This document shows, one piece after another, positions 1 to 8,202 of a DNA stretch of 64,000 nt. Every line of letters begins with the position of its first letter. Within the stretch, counting starts at the first letter, position 1. Source of the DNA: RUG572 sp051884915 (GTDB taxonomy: Bacteria; Verrucomicrobiota; Kiritimatiellia; RFP12; UBA1067); contig JBJEWF010000089.1 of assembly GCA_051884915.1 (NCBI GenBank), forward strand, positions 1-64,000, read 5' to 3'. The translations under genes and the position numbers were made by a program. The notes beneath the pieces were generated by a model. It was not told the DNA's origin and did not search any database. It was given only the letters and a program-made list of their open reading frames with translations.

Positions 1-60
1 CCCGTCTCCCCGCGCCGCGGGGAACCGGGGACGCGGCACACCCCGCCAGGCGATTGCGAC

Positions 61-1269
61 ATGAAAGGAAAAGCTTTTATCGACCAGGTTGACGTCATCG
101 TCCGTTCTGGAAAGGGGGGCGATGGCGCCGCGACCTTTCGTCGCGAGGCGCTGGTCGCATTCGGCGGCCCGGATGGCGGCGACGGCGGCCGCGGCGGCGA
201 CGTGATTTTGCGCGGATCGGTTCATGTCACGTCGCTGGTCGCCATGCACTACGATCCGAAACTCTTCGCCGAAGACGGCGTTCCCGGCTCCGGCAAGTGC
301 TGCTACGGCCGCAGGGGGAAGGATCTGGTCGTCGACGTTCCCTGCGGCACGCTGGCCACGGACCTCGAAACGGGACTCGTCGTTGCCGACATCGTCTCGC
401 CCGGCCAGAAGGTGACGGTCGCCAAGGGCGGCGGCGGCGGCTTCGGCAACGTCCATTTCAAGACGTCGGTGAACCAGGCGCCGACGGAACACACGAAAGG
501 GGGACCGTGCGAAGAACGCCGCCTTCGCCTGGAACTGAAGACGATTGCCGACGCGGGTCTGCTCGGATTCCCCAATGCGGGAAAGAGTTCGCTGCTGACG
601 CGCCTTTCCGGCGCGACGCCCAAAATCGCCTCGTATCCCTTCACCACGCTGAATCCGCTCGTCGGGACGATTGAATATGAGGATTTCGCGCAGATCCGGA
701 TGGCCGACATTCCCGGCATCATCGAAGGCGCGTCGCGCGGCGTGGGTCTGGGCCTTGCCTTCCTGAAACACCTCGAACGGTCGCGCGTCATGGTCTATGT
801 CATCGACATGGCCGGCACGGACAACCGAAAGCCCTGGGACGATTACCGGATTCTCGCCAGGGAGATTTCCGAATACAACGGGGAAATGCCCGAACGGCCG
901 ACGCTGGTTCTGGCGAACAAGATGGACAAGGCCGCCGCGCGGAAGAATCTGCGCCGCTTCGTCCGCGAGACCGGGGTGACGCCGATTGCGATTTCCTGCG
1001 AGCCGACGCTGAAGGACCTTCGCGAATATGCGGACCTCAAGGACTACGAAGGCCTCGTGGGCCTCGCGGCCTTCAAAGCCGAACTCCGCAAACTGGTCAA
1101 TCCGAAGCCGCGCGCCCATCTGCATCTGGAGACGCCGCCGCCGCCAATCGGGGAAATGCCCGATACGACGGGGGACGAGATTCCGGCCGAGGCCCTGAAG
1201 TTCGCGCCCTTTCTCCAGCTTGAACCCGGCAAGGGGAAGAAACATCCCTCGCGCGGGAACATCCACTGA
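61..1269 (+). CDS. obg: GTPase Obg/CgtA
   Basis: Ribosome-associated GTPase of the Obg family, needed for large-subunit assembly and stress signalling. The 402 residues show the glycine-rich N-terminal Obg fold (about 1-157), then a G domain with G1 GFPNAGKSS at 169-177, G2 around SYPFTTLNP (191-199), G3 DIPG at 216-219 and G4 NKMD at 286-289. The C-terminal tail is short and lacks a clear OCT domain. The ATG at 61 gives the conserved family start (KGKAFIDQV). Obg usually follows rplU-rpmA, which would lie outside the window. The next gene, panB, starts 22 bp after the stop, so the two are probably cotranscribed. The identification is secure. Confidence 0.97.
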   Translation: MKGKAFIDQVDVIVRSGKGGDGAATFRREALVAFGGPDGGDGGRGGDVILRGSVHVTSLVAMHYDPKLFAEDGVPGSGKCCYGRRGKDLVVDVPCGTLATDLETGLVVADIVSPGQKVTVAKGGGGGFGNVHFKTSVNQAPTEHTKGGPCEERRLRLELKTIADAGLLGFPNAGKSSLLTRLSGATPKIASYPFTTLNPLVGTIEYEDFAQIRMADIPGIIEGASRGVGLGLAFLKHLERSRVMVYVIDMAGTDNRKPWDDYRILAREISEYNGEMPERPTLVLANKMDKAAARKNLRRFVRETGVTPIAISCEPTLKDLREYADLKDYEGLVGLAAFKAELRKLVNPKPRAHLHLETPPPPIGEMPDTTGDEIPAEALKFAPFLQLEPGKGKKHPSRGNIH

Positions 1270-1291
1270 GCACGAGGAGCGGGAACTGCGC

Positions 1292-2086
1292 ATGAAGAAG
1301 TGGACGGTGACGACTTTCCAGGCGGCCAAGGGGCGGATGAAACTTGGGTGCTGCACGGCTTACGACGCCTGTTTTGCGCGCCTGGCCGACGAGGCCGGCG
1401 TGCCCTGCATCCTGGTCGGCGACTCGATGGGCATGACGACGCTGGGCTATGACACGACGCTGCCCGTCAGGATGGAGGAGACCTTGAGCGCGACGGGGGC
1501 CGTCGCGCGGGCGGTGAAAAGCGCCCTGGTCGTCGCCGATCTGCCGTTTGGCAGCTACCAGTGCGGGGACGACCGGGCCATGGCGAATGCCGTGGCCTGT
1601 CTGAAGGCGGGGGCCGATGCGGTCAAGCTGGAGGGCGGCGCAAGGGTCTGCGGCCTGATCGGGCGGATGGTCGGGGCCGGCATCCCCGTGCTGGCCCATG
1701 TTGGAATGACCCCCCAGAGCGTCAACGTCTACGGCGGCTTCAAAAGACAGGGCAAAACGCGCGCGGAGGCGAAGCGGATCCTGGACGACGCCCGGGCGGT
1801 GGAGGCGGCCGGCGCGTTCGCGATGACGCTTGAATGCGTCCCGGACGAGCTGGCGGCCGAGATCACGGCGGCCGTGTCGGTTCCGACCATCGGCATTGGC
1901 GCGGGACCCGTCTGCGACGCCCAGTGGCTCGTGATGCACGACCTGCTGGGGCTGAACGAAGAGCGCATGCCGCCCTTCGCGAAACGCTATGCCACTTTGG
2001 CGGCGACGGCGCGCGAAGCCTTTCGGCAGTATGTGGCGGAGGTCGCCAGTGGCGCGTTTCCGCCGCCCGCGAATCCGATGCGCTGA
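1292..2086 (+). CDS. panB: 3-methyl-2-oxobutanoate hydroxymethyltransferase
   Basis: PanB transfers a hydroxymethyl group from 5,10-methylene-THF to 2-oxoisovalerate, giving ketopantoate, the first step of pantothenate and CoA synthesis. The 264-residue product has the family motifs VGDSMGM (metal-binding Asp44), DLPFGSYQ with Asp83, KLEGG around 112-116, HVGMTPQS and IGIGAG. The start at 1292 is chosen because GAGGAGCGGG lies just upstream and the protein then opens with the family sequence; the frame is open further upstream but only overlaps obg. A second pantothenate gene, panD, lies at 15.7-16.1 kb. Confidence 0.96.
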   Translation: MKKWTVTTFQAAKGRMKLGCCTAYDACFARLADEAGVPCILVGDSMGMTTLGYDTTLPVRMEETLSATGAVARAVKSALVVADLPFGSYQCGDDRAMANAVACLKAGADAVKLEGGARVCGLIGRMVGAGIPVLAHVGMTPQSVNVYGGFKRQGKTRAEAKRILDDARAVEAAGAFAMTLECVPDELAAEITAAVSVPTIGIGAGPVCDAQWLVMHDLLGLNEERMPPFAKRYATLAATAREAFRQYVAEVASGAFPPPANPMR

Positions 2087-2158
2087 TACGCACTCGTCGC
2101 GTTCTCCCTCGCGCCTGTGGGTCCGATGCGCCGTCCGGGCGGTCGGCGGTTCCGCCAG

Positions 2159-2623
2159 CTACCAGAAGCGCCAGCGCGGCGGAAAGAGAGGCACGTTTTC
2201 GATGTGGTCGACGGCGAGGGGCTGCCGGTCCCGGTGCGAGCCGTAGACCTCGACGATGTCGAACCGGAAATTGCCATGCCACTGGTGGCGGAGAATCCAG
2301 CTGGTGCAGGCGCGGAGCAGGACTTTCTTCTTCCGCCGGTCGACGCCGAAGAGGCGCGGCGCGCGCGGCGTCCGGCGTTTGTGGGTTTTGACTTCGACGA
2401 AAGCGACGGTCCGGCCGTCGCGGGAACGGACGATGAGATCGATTTCGCGTCTCCGGTCGTCCGCGCACGGGCGGACGTTGCGGCCGATGACGCGCCAGCC
2501 TTTGCCGGCGAGAAGCGCTGCCGCCCGTTCTTCGCCCCAACGGCCCTGAGCGGCGGTTTCGGCGGGTGCCGTTTCGGCGGGTGCGCGGATCGCTTGGGCG
2601 ATTCTCCTGAATGGATTTTCCAT
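2159..2623 (-). CDS. yraN: YraN/UPF0102 family endonuclease-like protein
   Basis: Small (154 aa) YraN-family protein with a restriction-endonuclease-like fold. It shows the typical N-terminal GRWGEERAAALL helix followed by KGW, then the nuclease-like core REIDLIV (Asp) and VAFVEVKT (Glu and Lys of a PD-(D/E)XK-type site). The ending is DIVEVYGS plus a basic tail. The cellular role of the family is not settled. The gene is convergent with panB and divergent from the secreted beta-propeller gene; the intergenic strip with the latter carries a perfect inverted repeat. Confidence 0.88.
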   Translation of the reverse strand: MENPFRRIAQAIRAPAETAPAETAAQGRWGEERAAALLAGKGWRVIGRNVRPCADDRRREIDLIVRSRDGRTVAFVEVKTHKRRTPRAPRLFGVDRRKKKVLLRACTSWILRHQWHGNFRFDIVEVYGSHRDRQPLAVDHIENVPLFPPRWRFW

Positions 2624-2698
2624 GGCGGACGACTCCTTTGGCTCTTTCGCTGCGGAACGGGACGATTAAAGCACATTCCGGCGGAAAGATCCTTGCGG

Positions 2699-2733
2699 GA
2701 ACATTGCGGGCGCGCAACAATTCCGCAATGTTC
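2699..2733. promoter_or_regulatory. 11-bp perfect inverted repeat between divergent genes
   Basis: GAACATTGCGG (2699-2709) is repeated in inverted form as CCGCAATGTTC (2723-2733) around a 13-nt spacer. It lies between yraN (minus) and the secreted beta-propeller gene (plus), about where the -35 of the latter would be. It has no T-tract on either strand, so an operator is more likely than a terminator. No matching regulator is seen nearby. Confidence 0.5.
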
Positions 2734-2743
2734 GCCCCGATTG

Positions 2744-2772
2744 TGCTATACTGTGCGTGCGAGATGAGGAGG
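2744..2772 (+). promoter_or_regulatory. Extended -10 promoter and ribosome binding site
   Basis: TGC-TATACT (TATACT at 2747-2752) forms an extended -10 with no convincing -35. A canonical AGGAGG at 2767-2772 sits 7 nt before the ATG at 2780. Together they support transcription and the start of the beta-propeller/ThuA gene. Confidence 0.6.
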
Positions 2773-2779
2773 CGATAGG

Positions 2780-4522
2780 ATGAAATTGGGCGTGTTGGCG
2801 TTTGTCGCGGCGGCCGGTGCCCTCGCGTTTGCGGACTCCCCCGTGAAGGGCCGGATGTCCAGGCCTTTGCTTGTGTGCGGCGGCGGGCGCGCGTTCCTGG
2901 TGACTCCGGAAGGCCGGGTCGCCTGGAACCGTTCCGGATGCGGCAACATCCATCGCGTCTGGCCGCACGGAGGCTGGGTCTACTATTCGAACGGCGATTT
3001 GTGGCGAACGGAGATTGCGACGGGCAGGACCGAACTTTTCTACAAGCCCTGCGAAAAGGAGGGCCTGTTCGGTTTCGAGATCCTGCCGAACGGCAACGTC
3101 GTCGTTGCGGAGAACGGCACGGACCATGTGACGGAACTCAAGGCGGGGACGGCCGAGCCGGTCGTGAGGTTCAAGGCCGATCCGACCGGGGCCGACGGGA
3201 AGATGCCGGGCGCCCACGGCCATTTCCGCATGATCCGCAAGACGCCGCAGGGGACCTATCTTCTCTGCTGTTCGTCGGCCAACGTCGTGCGCGAATACGA
3301 CAAGACGGGCCGGCTGGTCTGGGAGCAGCCCGCGCCCGTTTGCCCGAGCGGCCATGCGCCTCTGGCGTTTGACGCCCTGCGCCGCGCGAACGGGAACACG
3401 GTGATTTCGCATCTGGGCGCGATTACGGAATTCACGCCCGACCATCGGGCCGTCTGGCAATTCACCGGCGAAGACGCGCCCGAGCTGAAGCTGGACAATT
3501 TGTGCGGCATCTGGGAGCAGAAGAACGGGAATCTCGTGGTCGGGACGTACGCCAACGGCGCCGAAGACGGCAGCCGGACGACGGCGTTCGAGGTGACGCG
3601 GGACAAGAAGATCGTCTGGAGCTATGCGGCGGCCGGCAAGCGCTTTTCGATGATGACGGCCATCCCGGTCGAACCCGCGCAGTGGCCGATCGCGTGCACG
3701 GAGATTCCCGCCGGGGACGAGGCGGCCCTGGCCGCGCGTCTGCCGCCGGCGCTTCCCGCGAAACCCAAGAAGTCGCGCCGGGCGCTGATGCTGGCGTGCG
3801 CATTCGGCTACAGCCACAACGACGCGCTCGCGTACGGCCGGCGCGCCTTTGAACTGGCCGCCCGGAAAAGCGGGGCGTTCGCCCTCGACGTCGGGACGGA
3901 CGTTGCCGTGCTGGGCGACGCCGCGGCCTTGGCGAAATACGACGCGGTGATTCTGAACAACTGCACGGCGATCAGCGTGAAGCGCCATCCCGCCATCGAG
4001 CGGACGCTGGTCGACTACGTCCGAAGCGGCGGGGGGCTTTGCCTGATCCATGCGGCGGCGGACTCCTTCTACGACAGTCCGGCGGTCCAGGACATGATGG
4101 GCGGACTCTTCCGGGGCCATCCGTGGACGGCGGGCGGCAGCTGGCGCTTCAGGAACGAGGAGCCGGACCATCCGCTGGTGGCCGCGTTCCGCGGCAAGGG
4201 TCCCGTCTTCAGGACGAGCGACGAAATCTACCAGCAGGCGTCGCCGCCCTATTCCCGCGACAAGGTCCGCGTGCTCGTGTCCCTGGACGTCTCCGACGCC
4301 GCGACGGCGCGGGCCGCGGAAGGCCACGGGGCCGGCGCGATCCGGGCGGACCGGGATTTCGCCGTGTCCTGGACGCGGCCCTTCGGCGCGGGCCGCGTGT
4401 TCTACACGTCCTTCGGCCACGACCGCCGCGCGTTTCTGGATCCGGCGCGGCTGGGCCACATGCTCGCCGGGCTGCAGTATTGTCTGGGCGATCTGGACTG
4501 TCCGGACGCGCCTCGCAAGTAG
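2780..4522 (+). CDS. Secreted beta-propeller protein with C-terminal ThuA-like domain
   Basis: 580 residues with a cleavable signal peptide (about 1-18, ending ALAFA). The N-terminal half (about 25-320) consists of repeated short blades (GRVAWNR, GNVVVAENG, GRLVWEQP, GNLVVGTY, KKIVWSYA) typical of a PQQ- or NHL-like propeller. The C-terminal part (about 330-575) is ThuA-like, a glutamine-amidotransferase-type fold found in trehalose-utilisation proteins, with YDAVILNNC, GGGLCLIHAA, the downstream EPDHPLV and GRVFYTSFGHD. ThuA-like domains in PVC bacteria are often tied to sugar oxidation, but the substrate cannot be read here. The start is fixed by AGGAGG. It heads an operon with a propeller lipoprotein and a diheme peroxidase. 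Confidence 0.8.
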   Translation: MKLGVLAFVAAAGALAFADSPVKGRMSRPLLVCGGGRAFLVTPEGRVAWNRSGCGNIHRVWPHGGWVYYSNGDLWRTEIATGRTELFYKPCEKEGLFGFEILPNGNVVVAENGTDHVTELKAGTAEPVVRFKADPTGADGKMPGAHGHFRMIRKTPQGTYLLCCSSANVVREYDKTGRLVWEQPAPVCPSGHAPLAFDALRRANGNTVISHLGAITEFTPDHRAVWQFTGEDAPELKLDNLCGIWEQKNGNLVVGTYANGAEDGSRTTAFEVTRDKKIVWSYAAAGKRFSMMTAIPVEPAQWPIACTEIPAGDEAALAARLPPALPAKPKKSRRALMLACAFGYSHNDALAYGRRAFELAARKSGAFALDVGTDVAVLGDAAALAKYDAVILNNCTAISVKRHPAIERTLVDYVRSGGGLCLIHAAADSFYDSPAVQDMMGGLFRGHPWTAGGSWRFRNEEPDHPLVAAFRGKGPVFRTSDEIYQQASPPYSRDKVRVLVSLDVSDAATARAAEGHGAGAIRADRDFAVSWTRPFGAGRVFYTSFGHDRRAFLDPARLGHMLAGLQYCLGDLDCPDAPRK

Positions 4523-4538
4523 GAATCGGGAGGTGGAA

Positions 4539-5342
4539 ATGAAAGTGGCGAAACTGGTGGCGGTGGCGGGCGTCTGCGCGCTGGGACTGTCCGGCTGCCG
4601 GATGTTGGGCCTCGGCCGCGATTTTCCCGACACGGAGCAGATCGAGCTGCAGGGGACCTATGGCGGTCATCTGCAGGACGTCTGGCAGGCGGACGGCACG
4701 ATCTGGTGGACGCATACGGATCAGATTCTGCGGACGGACATGACGGGAAAGATCCTGCAGCGCGCGCGCGTGGACGGGCATCATGCGGGGTGCGAGGTCA
4801 AGGACGGAAAGCTCTACGTCGCCGTCTGCCCCATGCAGAGCAAGACGAACGGGAAAACGACGGCCGCATGCCATCCGCAAATCAACGTCTACGACGCGAC
4901 GACGCTTGAGCTGCTTGAAACCCATGTGCTGGAAGGGGTCGTCGACCGTGCGGGGTCGCTGGCGATTCTCGCGGACGGCTCCTTCGTGATCGGCTGTCTG
5001 CGGCCGCAGGACATTTCGCCCACGCAGGTCCGGTTCCACCACGTGACGTCCGACTTCAAGCTGATCGGAAGCCATGTCCTGGACGGCGTGCCCGTGAAAC
5101 TCGGCATCGAAGTCATGAAGCGCCATGGCGACGGCCTGTATCTGTGCTGCTACTATCCCAAGGGGCTGACGATCAGGCTGGACGGGAATTTCAGGGAAGT
5201 GGCCCGCTATGCGGCGGACGGCGCGACGGGACTTGTCTTCGACGCGGACGCCGTCTGGGTCGGCGTGACGAAGAGGAATGCGGAAGCCGGCTATTACACG
5301 TCGAAACTTGTCCGCGTGCCGGCCGCCAGATTCGGATTGTAA
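4539..5342 (+). CDS. Predicted beta-propeller lipoprotein, function unknown
   Basis: 267 residues with a lipoprotein signal: basic MKVAK, a hydrophobic core and lipobox LSGC at about residues 17-20. The mature part contains irregular blade-like repeats (GTIWWTHTDQILR, GKLYVAVC, GSFVIGCLRP, DGLYLCCYYP, DAVWVGVTKR), suggesting a small propeller similar to the N-terminal half of the preceding protein. The ATG at 4539 is preferred over the in-frame GTG at 4533 because GGGAGG (4528-4533) gives better spacing. It starts 16 bp after the ThuA-like gene and 44 bp before the peroxidase, so all three are probably one transcript. No catalytic motif is recognised. Confidence 0.68.
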   Translation: MKVAKLVAVAGVCALGLSGCRMLGLGRDFPDTEQIELQGTYGGHLQDVWQADGTIWWTHTDQILRTDMTGKILQRARVDGHHAGCEVKDGKLYVAVCPMQSKTNGKTTAACHPQINVYDATTLELLETHVLEGVVDRAGSLAILADGSFVIGCLRPQDISPTQVRFHHVTSDFKLIGSHVLDGVPVKLGIEVMKRHGDGLYLCCYYPKGLTIRLDGNFREVARYAADGATGLVFDADAVWVGVTKRNAEAGYYTSKLVRVPAARFGL

Positions 5343-5386
5343 CGCGGCGAAGGCGGCCGCCTGGAACGTCAAGGAGGACTTGTGCG

Positions 5387-6280
5387 ATGGGAAAAATGAA
5401 CGGAAAGGCGGCATTCGCCGCGGGTTGTCTGGCGGCGGCCGTGGCCGTCGGCGTCGCGCTGGGCGTCCATTTCTGGTGCGTCCGCCAGCGCGCCGAGCGG
5501 CGCGTGGCGGAGAACAAGGCGCTGCTGGAGTCGTTCGGCATCGCGTCCGACGGCCGGCAGGACTTCGTCATGCTGCCCAGGGTTCTGCCGCACAAGGCCA
5601 CGGCGGCCGCGCTGGGCAAGGACCTGTTCGTCGACCGGCGGCTGGCGGCCTCGCAGCGGCGGACCTGCGCGGCCTGCCATTGGCTCAACGAGGGCGGCGT
5701 GGACGGCCGGCTGCACGGAGGCGTGCTGACGCGCCCGGCGGTCAACGCGGCGTTCGCCTCCGTCTATCTGCACGACGGGTCCCTGCCGGACATGGCGGCG
5801 CTGGTGGCGCGGATGATCGAAGGCGAGGACTTCGCCAAGGGCGGGAAGCTGCCGGACGTCGTCGCGAAACTCGCCCGGGACCGGCAGCTGGCCGAACGCT
5901 TCCAGATCGTCTATCCGGACGGGCTTTGCGCGTCGAACGTCGTGGACGCGATTGTCCAGTTCGAGCGGACGCTGGTGTCGCCGGTGGCGGCGCTGGACCG
6001 GTTCTGCGGCGGCGATCCGGGCGCGCTGACGGACCAGCAGAAGGCGGGAATGGAACTTTTCCGGGAAAATTGCCTGACGTGCCATGGCGGCCCCGCGCTC
6101 GGCGCGCGAAAGGTGTCGGAAGGGGTCAAAGTCCCCGCTTTGCGCGGACTGTCGCAGCGGAAGCTCTATTTCACCAAGGGGTCCCAAACCGATTTGGGGG
6201 CGGTCCTTTCCCTCATGCCGGGAAGGGCTTGGGAGGCCGCCGAGCGGGCGGCGTTCGTTTCTTTCTTGAAAGTCCTCTGA
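5387..6280 (+). CDS. Diheme cytochrome c peroxidase/MauG-like protein
   Basis: 297 residues with an N-terminal membrane anchor (about 8-32) and two c-type heme sites, CAACH at 94-98 and CLTCH at 229-233. Between them are the family features NAAFASVYLHDGS (His129 region) and DAIVQFERTLVSP; the C-terminus carries VPALRGLSQRKLYFTKGS. This layout is that of bacterial diheme peroxidases, which reduce peroxide or, as MauG-type enzymes, oxidise partner proteins or sugars. It faces the periplasm. AAGGAGG upstream fixes the start at 5387. It ends the operon with the two propeller proteins, so it may act with them. Confidence 0.85.
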   Translation: MGKMNGKAAFAAGCLAAAVAVGVALGVHFWCVRQRAERRVAENKALLESFGIASDGRQDFVMLPRVLPHKATAAALGKDLFVDRRLAASQRRTCAACHWLNEGGVDGRLHGGVLTRPAVNAAFASVYLHDGSLPDMAALVARMIEGEDFAKGGKLPDVVAKLARDRQLAERFQIVYPDGLCASNVVDAIVQFERTLVSPVAALDRFCGGDPGALTDQQKAGMELFRENCLTCHGGPALGARKVSEGVKVPALRGLSQRKLYFTKGSQTDLGAVLSLMPGRAWEAAERAAFVSFLKVL

Positions 6281-6297
6281 AATGGCAATTAACCCTC

Positions 6298-6326
6298 TTG
6301 CGCAATGAGGACCGTTGTGGTAAAAT
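6298..6326 (+). promoter_or_regulatory. Promoter for rpsL-rpsG
   Basis: TTGCGC (6298-6303), a 17-bp spacer, then TAAAAT (6321-6326) preceded by TGG (extended -10). The 5' leader to the rpsL ATG is about 30 nt and includes AAGGAA at 6348-6353. Confidence 0.65.
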
Positions 6327-6363
6327 AAATGCTCGTTTTGGAGAAACAAGGAAATAGAAATTC

Positions 6364-6747
6364 ATGCCGACAATTAATCAGCTGATTCGCAAGGGGCGTC
6401 GTCCTCTCGCAACGCATTCGAAATCGCCGGCGCTGAAGGCTTGCCCGCAGCGTCGTGGTGTCTGCCTCGTCGTCAAGACGATGACGCCCAAGAAGCCGAA
6501 CTCCGCTCTCCGCAAGGTCGCCCGCGTGCGTCTGACGACGGGTGTCGAAGTGACGGCCTACATTCCCGGCGAAGGCCACAACCTCCAGGAACACAGCGTC
6601 GTGCTCGTTCGCGGCGGCCGTGTGAAGGACCTTCCTGGCGTCCGTTACCACATCGTTCGCGGCGTGCTGGACTCGCTTGGTGTCGCGGGGCGCAACCGTA
6701 GCCGCTCCAAGTACGGCGTGAAGCGTGCCAAGGAAGAGAAGAAGTAA
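6364..6747 (+). CDS. rpsL: 30S ribosomal protein S12
   Basis: 127-residue S12, a decoding-centre protein of the small subunit. It carries the invariant PTINQLIRKGR start, the loop TPKKPNSALRK with both lysines of the streptomycin-binding region, and DLPGVRYHIVRG. No substitution typical of streptomycin resistance is visible at these sites. It is followed by rpsG after 10 bp, the usual str-operon order, but no fusA or tuf follows in the window. Confidence 0.98.
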   Translation: MPTINQLIRKGRRPLATHSKSPALKACPQRRGVCLVVKTMTPKKPNSALRKVARVRLTTGVEVTAYIPGEGHNLQEHSVVLVRGGRVKDLPGVRYHIVRGVLDSLGVAGRNRSRSKYGVKRAKEEKK

Positions 6748-6757
6748 GGGGTAAGCC

Positions 6758-7279
6758 ATGTCCAGACGCTCTAAGAAGATTGAGAAGCGGGTTTCTGTCG
6801 ATCCCAAGTTTAACTCCGAGCTGATCGCCCACATCATCCGCGTCATCATGAAGGATGGCAAGAAGACGACGGCCGAGAGGATTGTCTACGGCGCGGTCGA
6901 GAAGATCGCCGAAGAGGTCAAGAAGAATCCGGCGAAGTTCGAGAAGGGCGAAGGCGACCAGAAGGCGGTGGTGACCGAGCCGGTCGAAATCATCTCGAAC
7001 GCGATCGAGAACATGAAGCCGAAAGTCGAGGTCAAGACCCGCCGCGTCGGCGGCACCACCTATCCGGTTCCGGTGCCGATCAGCGAGGTCCGCCAGCTTT
7101 CGCTCGCCCTCCGCTGGATGACCACGTATGCCTCGTCGCGCCACGGCATGGGCATGCCGGCCGCGGTTGCCGCCGAGATCATCGACGCTTTCCAGAACCA
7201 GGGCAACGTCATCAAGAAACGCGACGACGTGCACAAGATGGCCGCGGCGAACAAGGCCTTTGCGCACTACGCGTGGTAA
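6758..7279 (+). CDS. rpsG: 30S ribosomal protein S7
   Basis: 173-residue S7, which binds the 3' major domain of 16S rRNA and nucleates small-subunit head assembly. It shows MSRRSKKIEKR, the core IIRVIMKDGKKTTAERIVYG, VGGTTYPVPVPI and the C-terminal helix with KRDDVHKMAAANKAFAHY. It is longer than the common 156-residue bacterial form because of a lysine- and glutamate-rich insertion (about residues 51-70) in the loop after IVYGAVEKI. A strong hairpin terminator follows, ending the transcript without fusA. Confidence 0.97.
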   Translation: MSRRSKKIEKRVSVDPKFNSELIAHIIRVIMKDGKKTTAERIVYGAVEKIAEEVKKNPAKFEKGEGDQKAVVTEPVEIISNAIENMKPKVEVKTRRVGGTTYPVPVPISEVRQLSLALRWMTTYASSRHGMGMPAAVAAEIIDAFQNQGNVIKKRDDVHKMAAANKAFAHYAW

Positions 7280-7310
7280 ATCGGTATTGTTTCTCCAGAC
7301 AAGGGCGGGG

Positions 7311-7340
7311 GACCGGTCGAACGACCGGTCCTTTGCTTTG
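7311..7340 (+). terminator. Rho-independent terminator after rpsG
   Basis: GACCGGTC (7311-7318) pairs with the identical self-complementary GACCGGTC (7323-7330) around a 4-nt loop, followed by CTTTGCTTTG. The tail is only moderately T-rich, but the 8-bp perfect stem directly downstream of rpsG supports termination. Confidence 0.7.
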
Positions 7341-7368
7341 TCTGTCGGCTGCGGGGAGGGGGAAGCGC

Positions 7369-8193
7369 TCAGGCCTGGCCGGCGGGGGCCGCCGTCGCCA
7401 GGTCAACCCATTGCGCGTTCGTGAGCTGTTCGGCGCGGGCGGTTGCGGGAACCGGGCCGAGCGCCATGCCGGGCACGCGCCTGAAGATGGCGCCCAGCTG
7501 TTTCCGGCGGTGTTCAAAGGCCTGTTTCGTCACGGCGTGGAAGCGCGCCCGGGCTTCGGGGGCGAGTCCGTCGTTCCGGTGGTGGCGGACGAGCTTGACG
7601 ACGGTCGAGCCGATTTCGGGCCGGGGCCAGAAGCAGCTGGCGGAGACCGTGCGGACGGCCGTGACGTCGTAGTCGAGTTGCGCCCAGACGCCGGCCAGGC
7701 CGCGCGTCTTCGAGCCGGGGCCGGCGGCCAGGCGGTCGGCGACTTCGGTCTGGACGAGGACGACGATGACGTCCGGAGCGGTCGCGAAGCGCCGGATGAG
7801 TTCCAGGAGGATGCGCGTCCCGGCCTGATAGGGGAGGTTGGAGACGAGAAACGGGAAACCGTCGCAGGCGCCGGCCTTGATGTAGTCCAGCGCATCGCCC
7901 TTGAGCACGCGCAGCGCGGGCGGATTGCCCAGGGCGTCGGCCAGGCGGTCGGCGAGCGGCGGGTCCTTCTCGATGGCCGTGACGTCGCAGCCGCGCCGGA
8001 GAAGTCCCTCGGTCAGGACGCCAAGGCCCGGGCCGATTTCGAGCACGCGGGATCCCGGCGCCGTCCCCGCGGCGTCGACGATCGCGTCGAGCGCGTTCCT
8101 GTCGATGAGAAAATTCTGGCCCAGGACCTTGTTGGGATGGAAGCCGTTTTCCCGGCACCAGGCCTTGACCTGACTGGGACTTGTCAGATTCAC
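7369..8193 (-). CDS. rsmA: 16S rRNA (adenine1518/1519-N6)-dimethyltransferase
   Basis: 274-residue RsmA/KsgA, which dimethylates two adjacent adenosines in helix 45 of 16S rRNA. Motifs: GQNFL at 25-29, the SAM loop EIGPGLG at 52-58, Glu75 (ribose-binding acid), Asp100, and the target-adenine motif NLPY at 119-122. The C-terminal domain (FWPRPEIGS, then a basic helix around EHRRKQLGAIF) binds rRNA. It lies 9 bp downstream of the SurA-like gene on the same strand. This pairing with an envelope chaperone also occurs around surA in other bacteria. Confidence 0.96.
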   Translation of the reverse strand: MNLTSPSQVKAWCRENGFHPNKVLGQNFLIDRNALDAIVDAAGTAPGSRVLEIGPGLGVLTEGLLRRGCDVTAIEKDPPLADRLADALGNPPALRVLKGDALDYIKAGACDGFPFLVSNLPYQAGTRILLELIRRFATAPDVIVVLVQTEVADRLAAGPGSKTRGLAGVWAQLDYDVTAVRTVSASCFWPRPEIGSTVVKLVRHHRNDGLAPEARARFHAVTKQAFEHRRKQLGAIFRRVPGMALGPVPATARAEQLTNAQWVDLATAAPAGQA

Positions 8194-8202
8194 GCGCGAT
8201 TC

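Noticed and set aside
1..60. GC-rich hairpin (CCCCGC/GCGGGG) before obg as a terminator
   Set aside because: The loop is only three bases, there is no T-tract, and such pairing is common in this composition.
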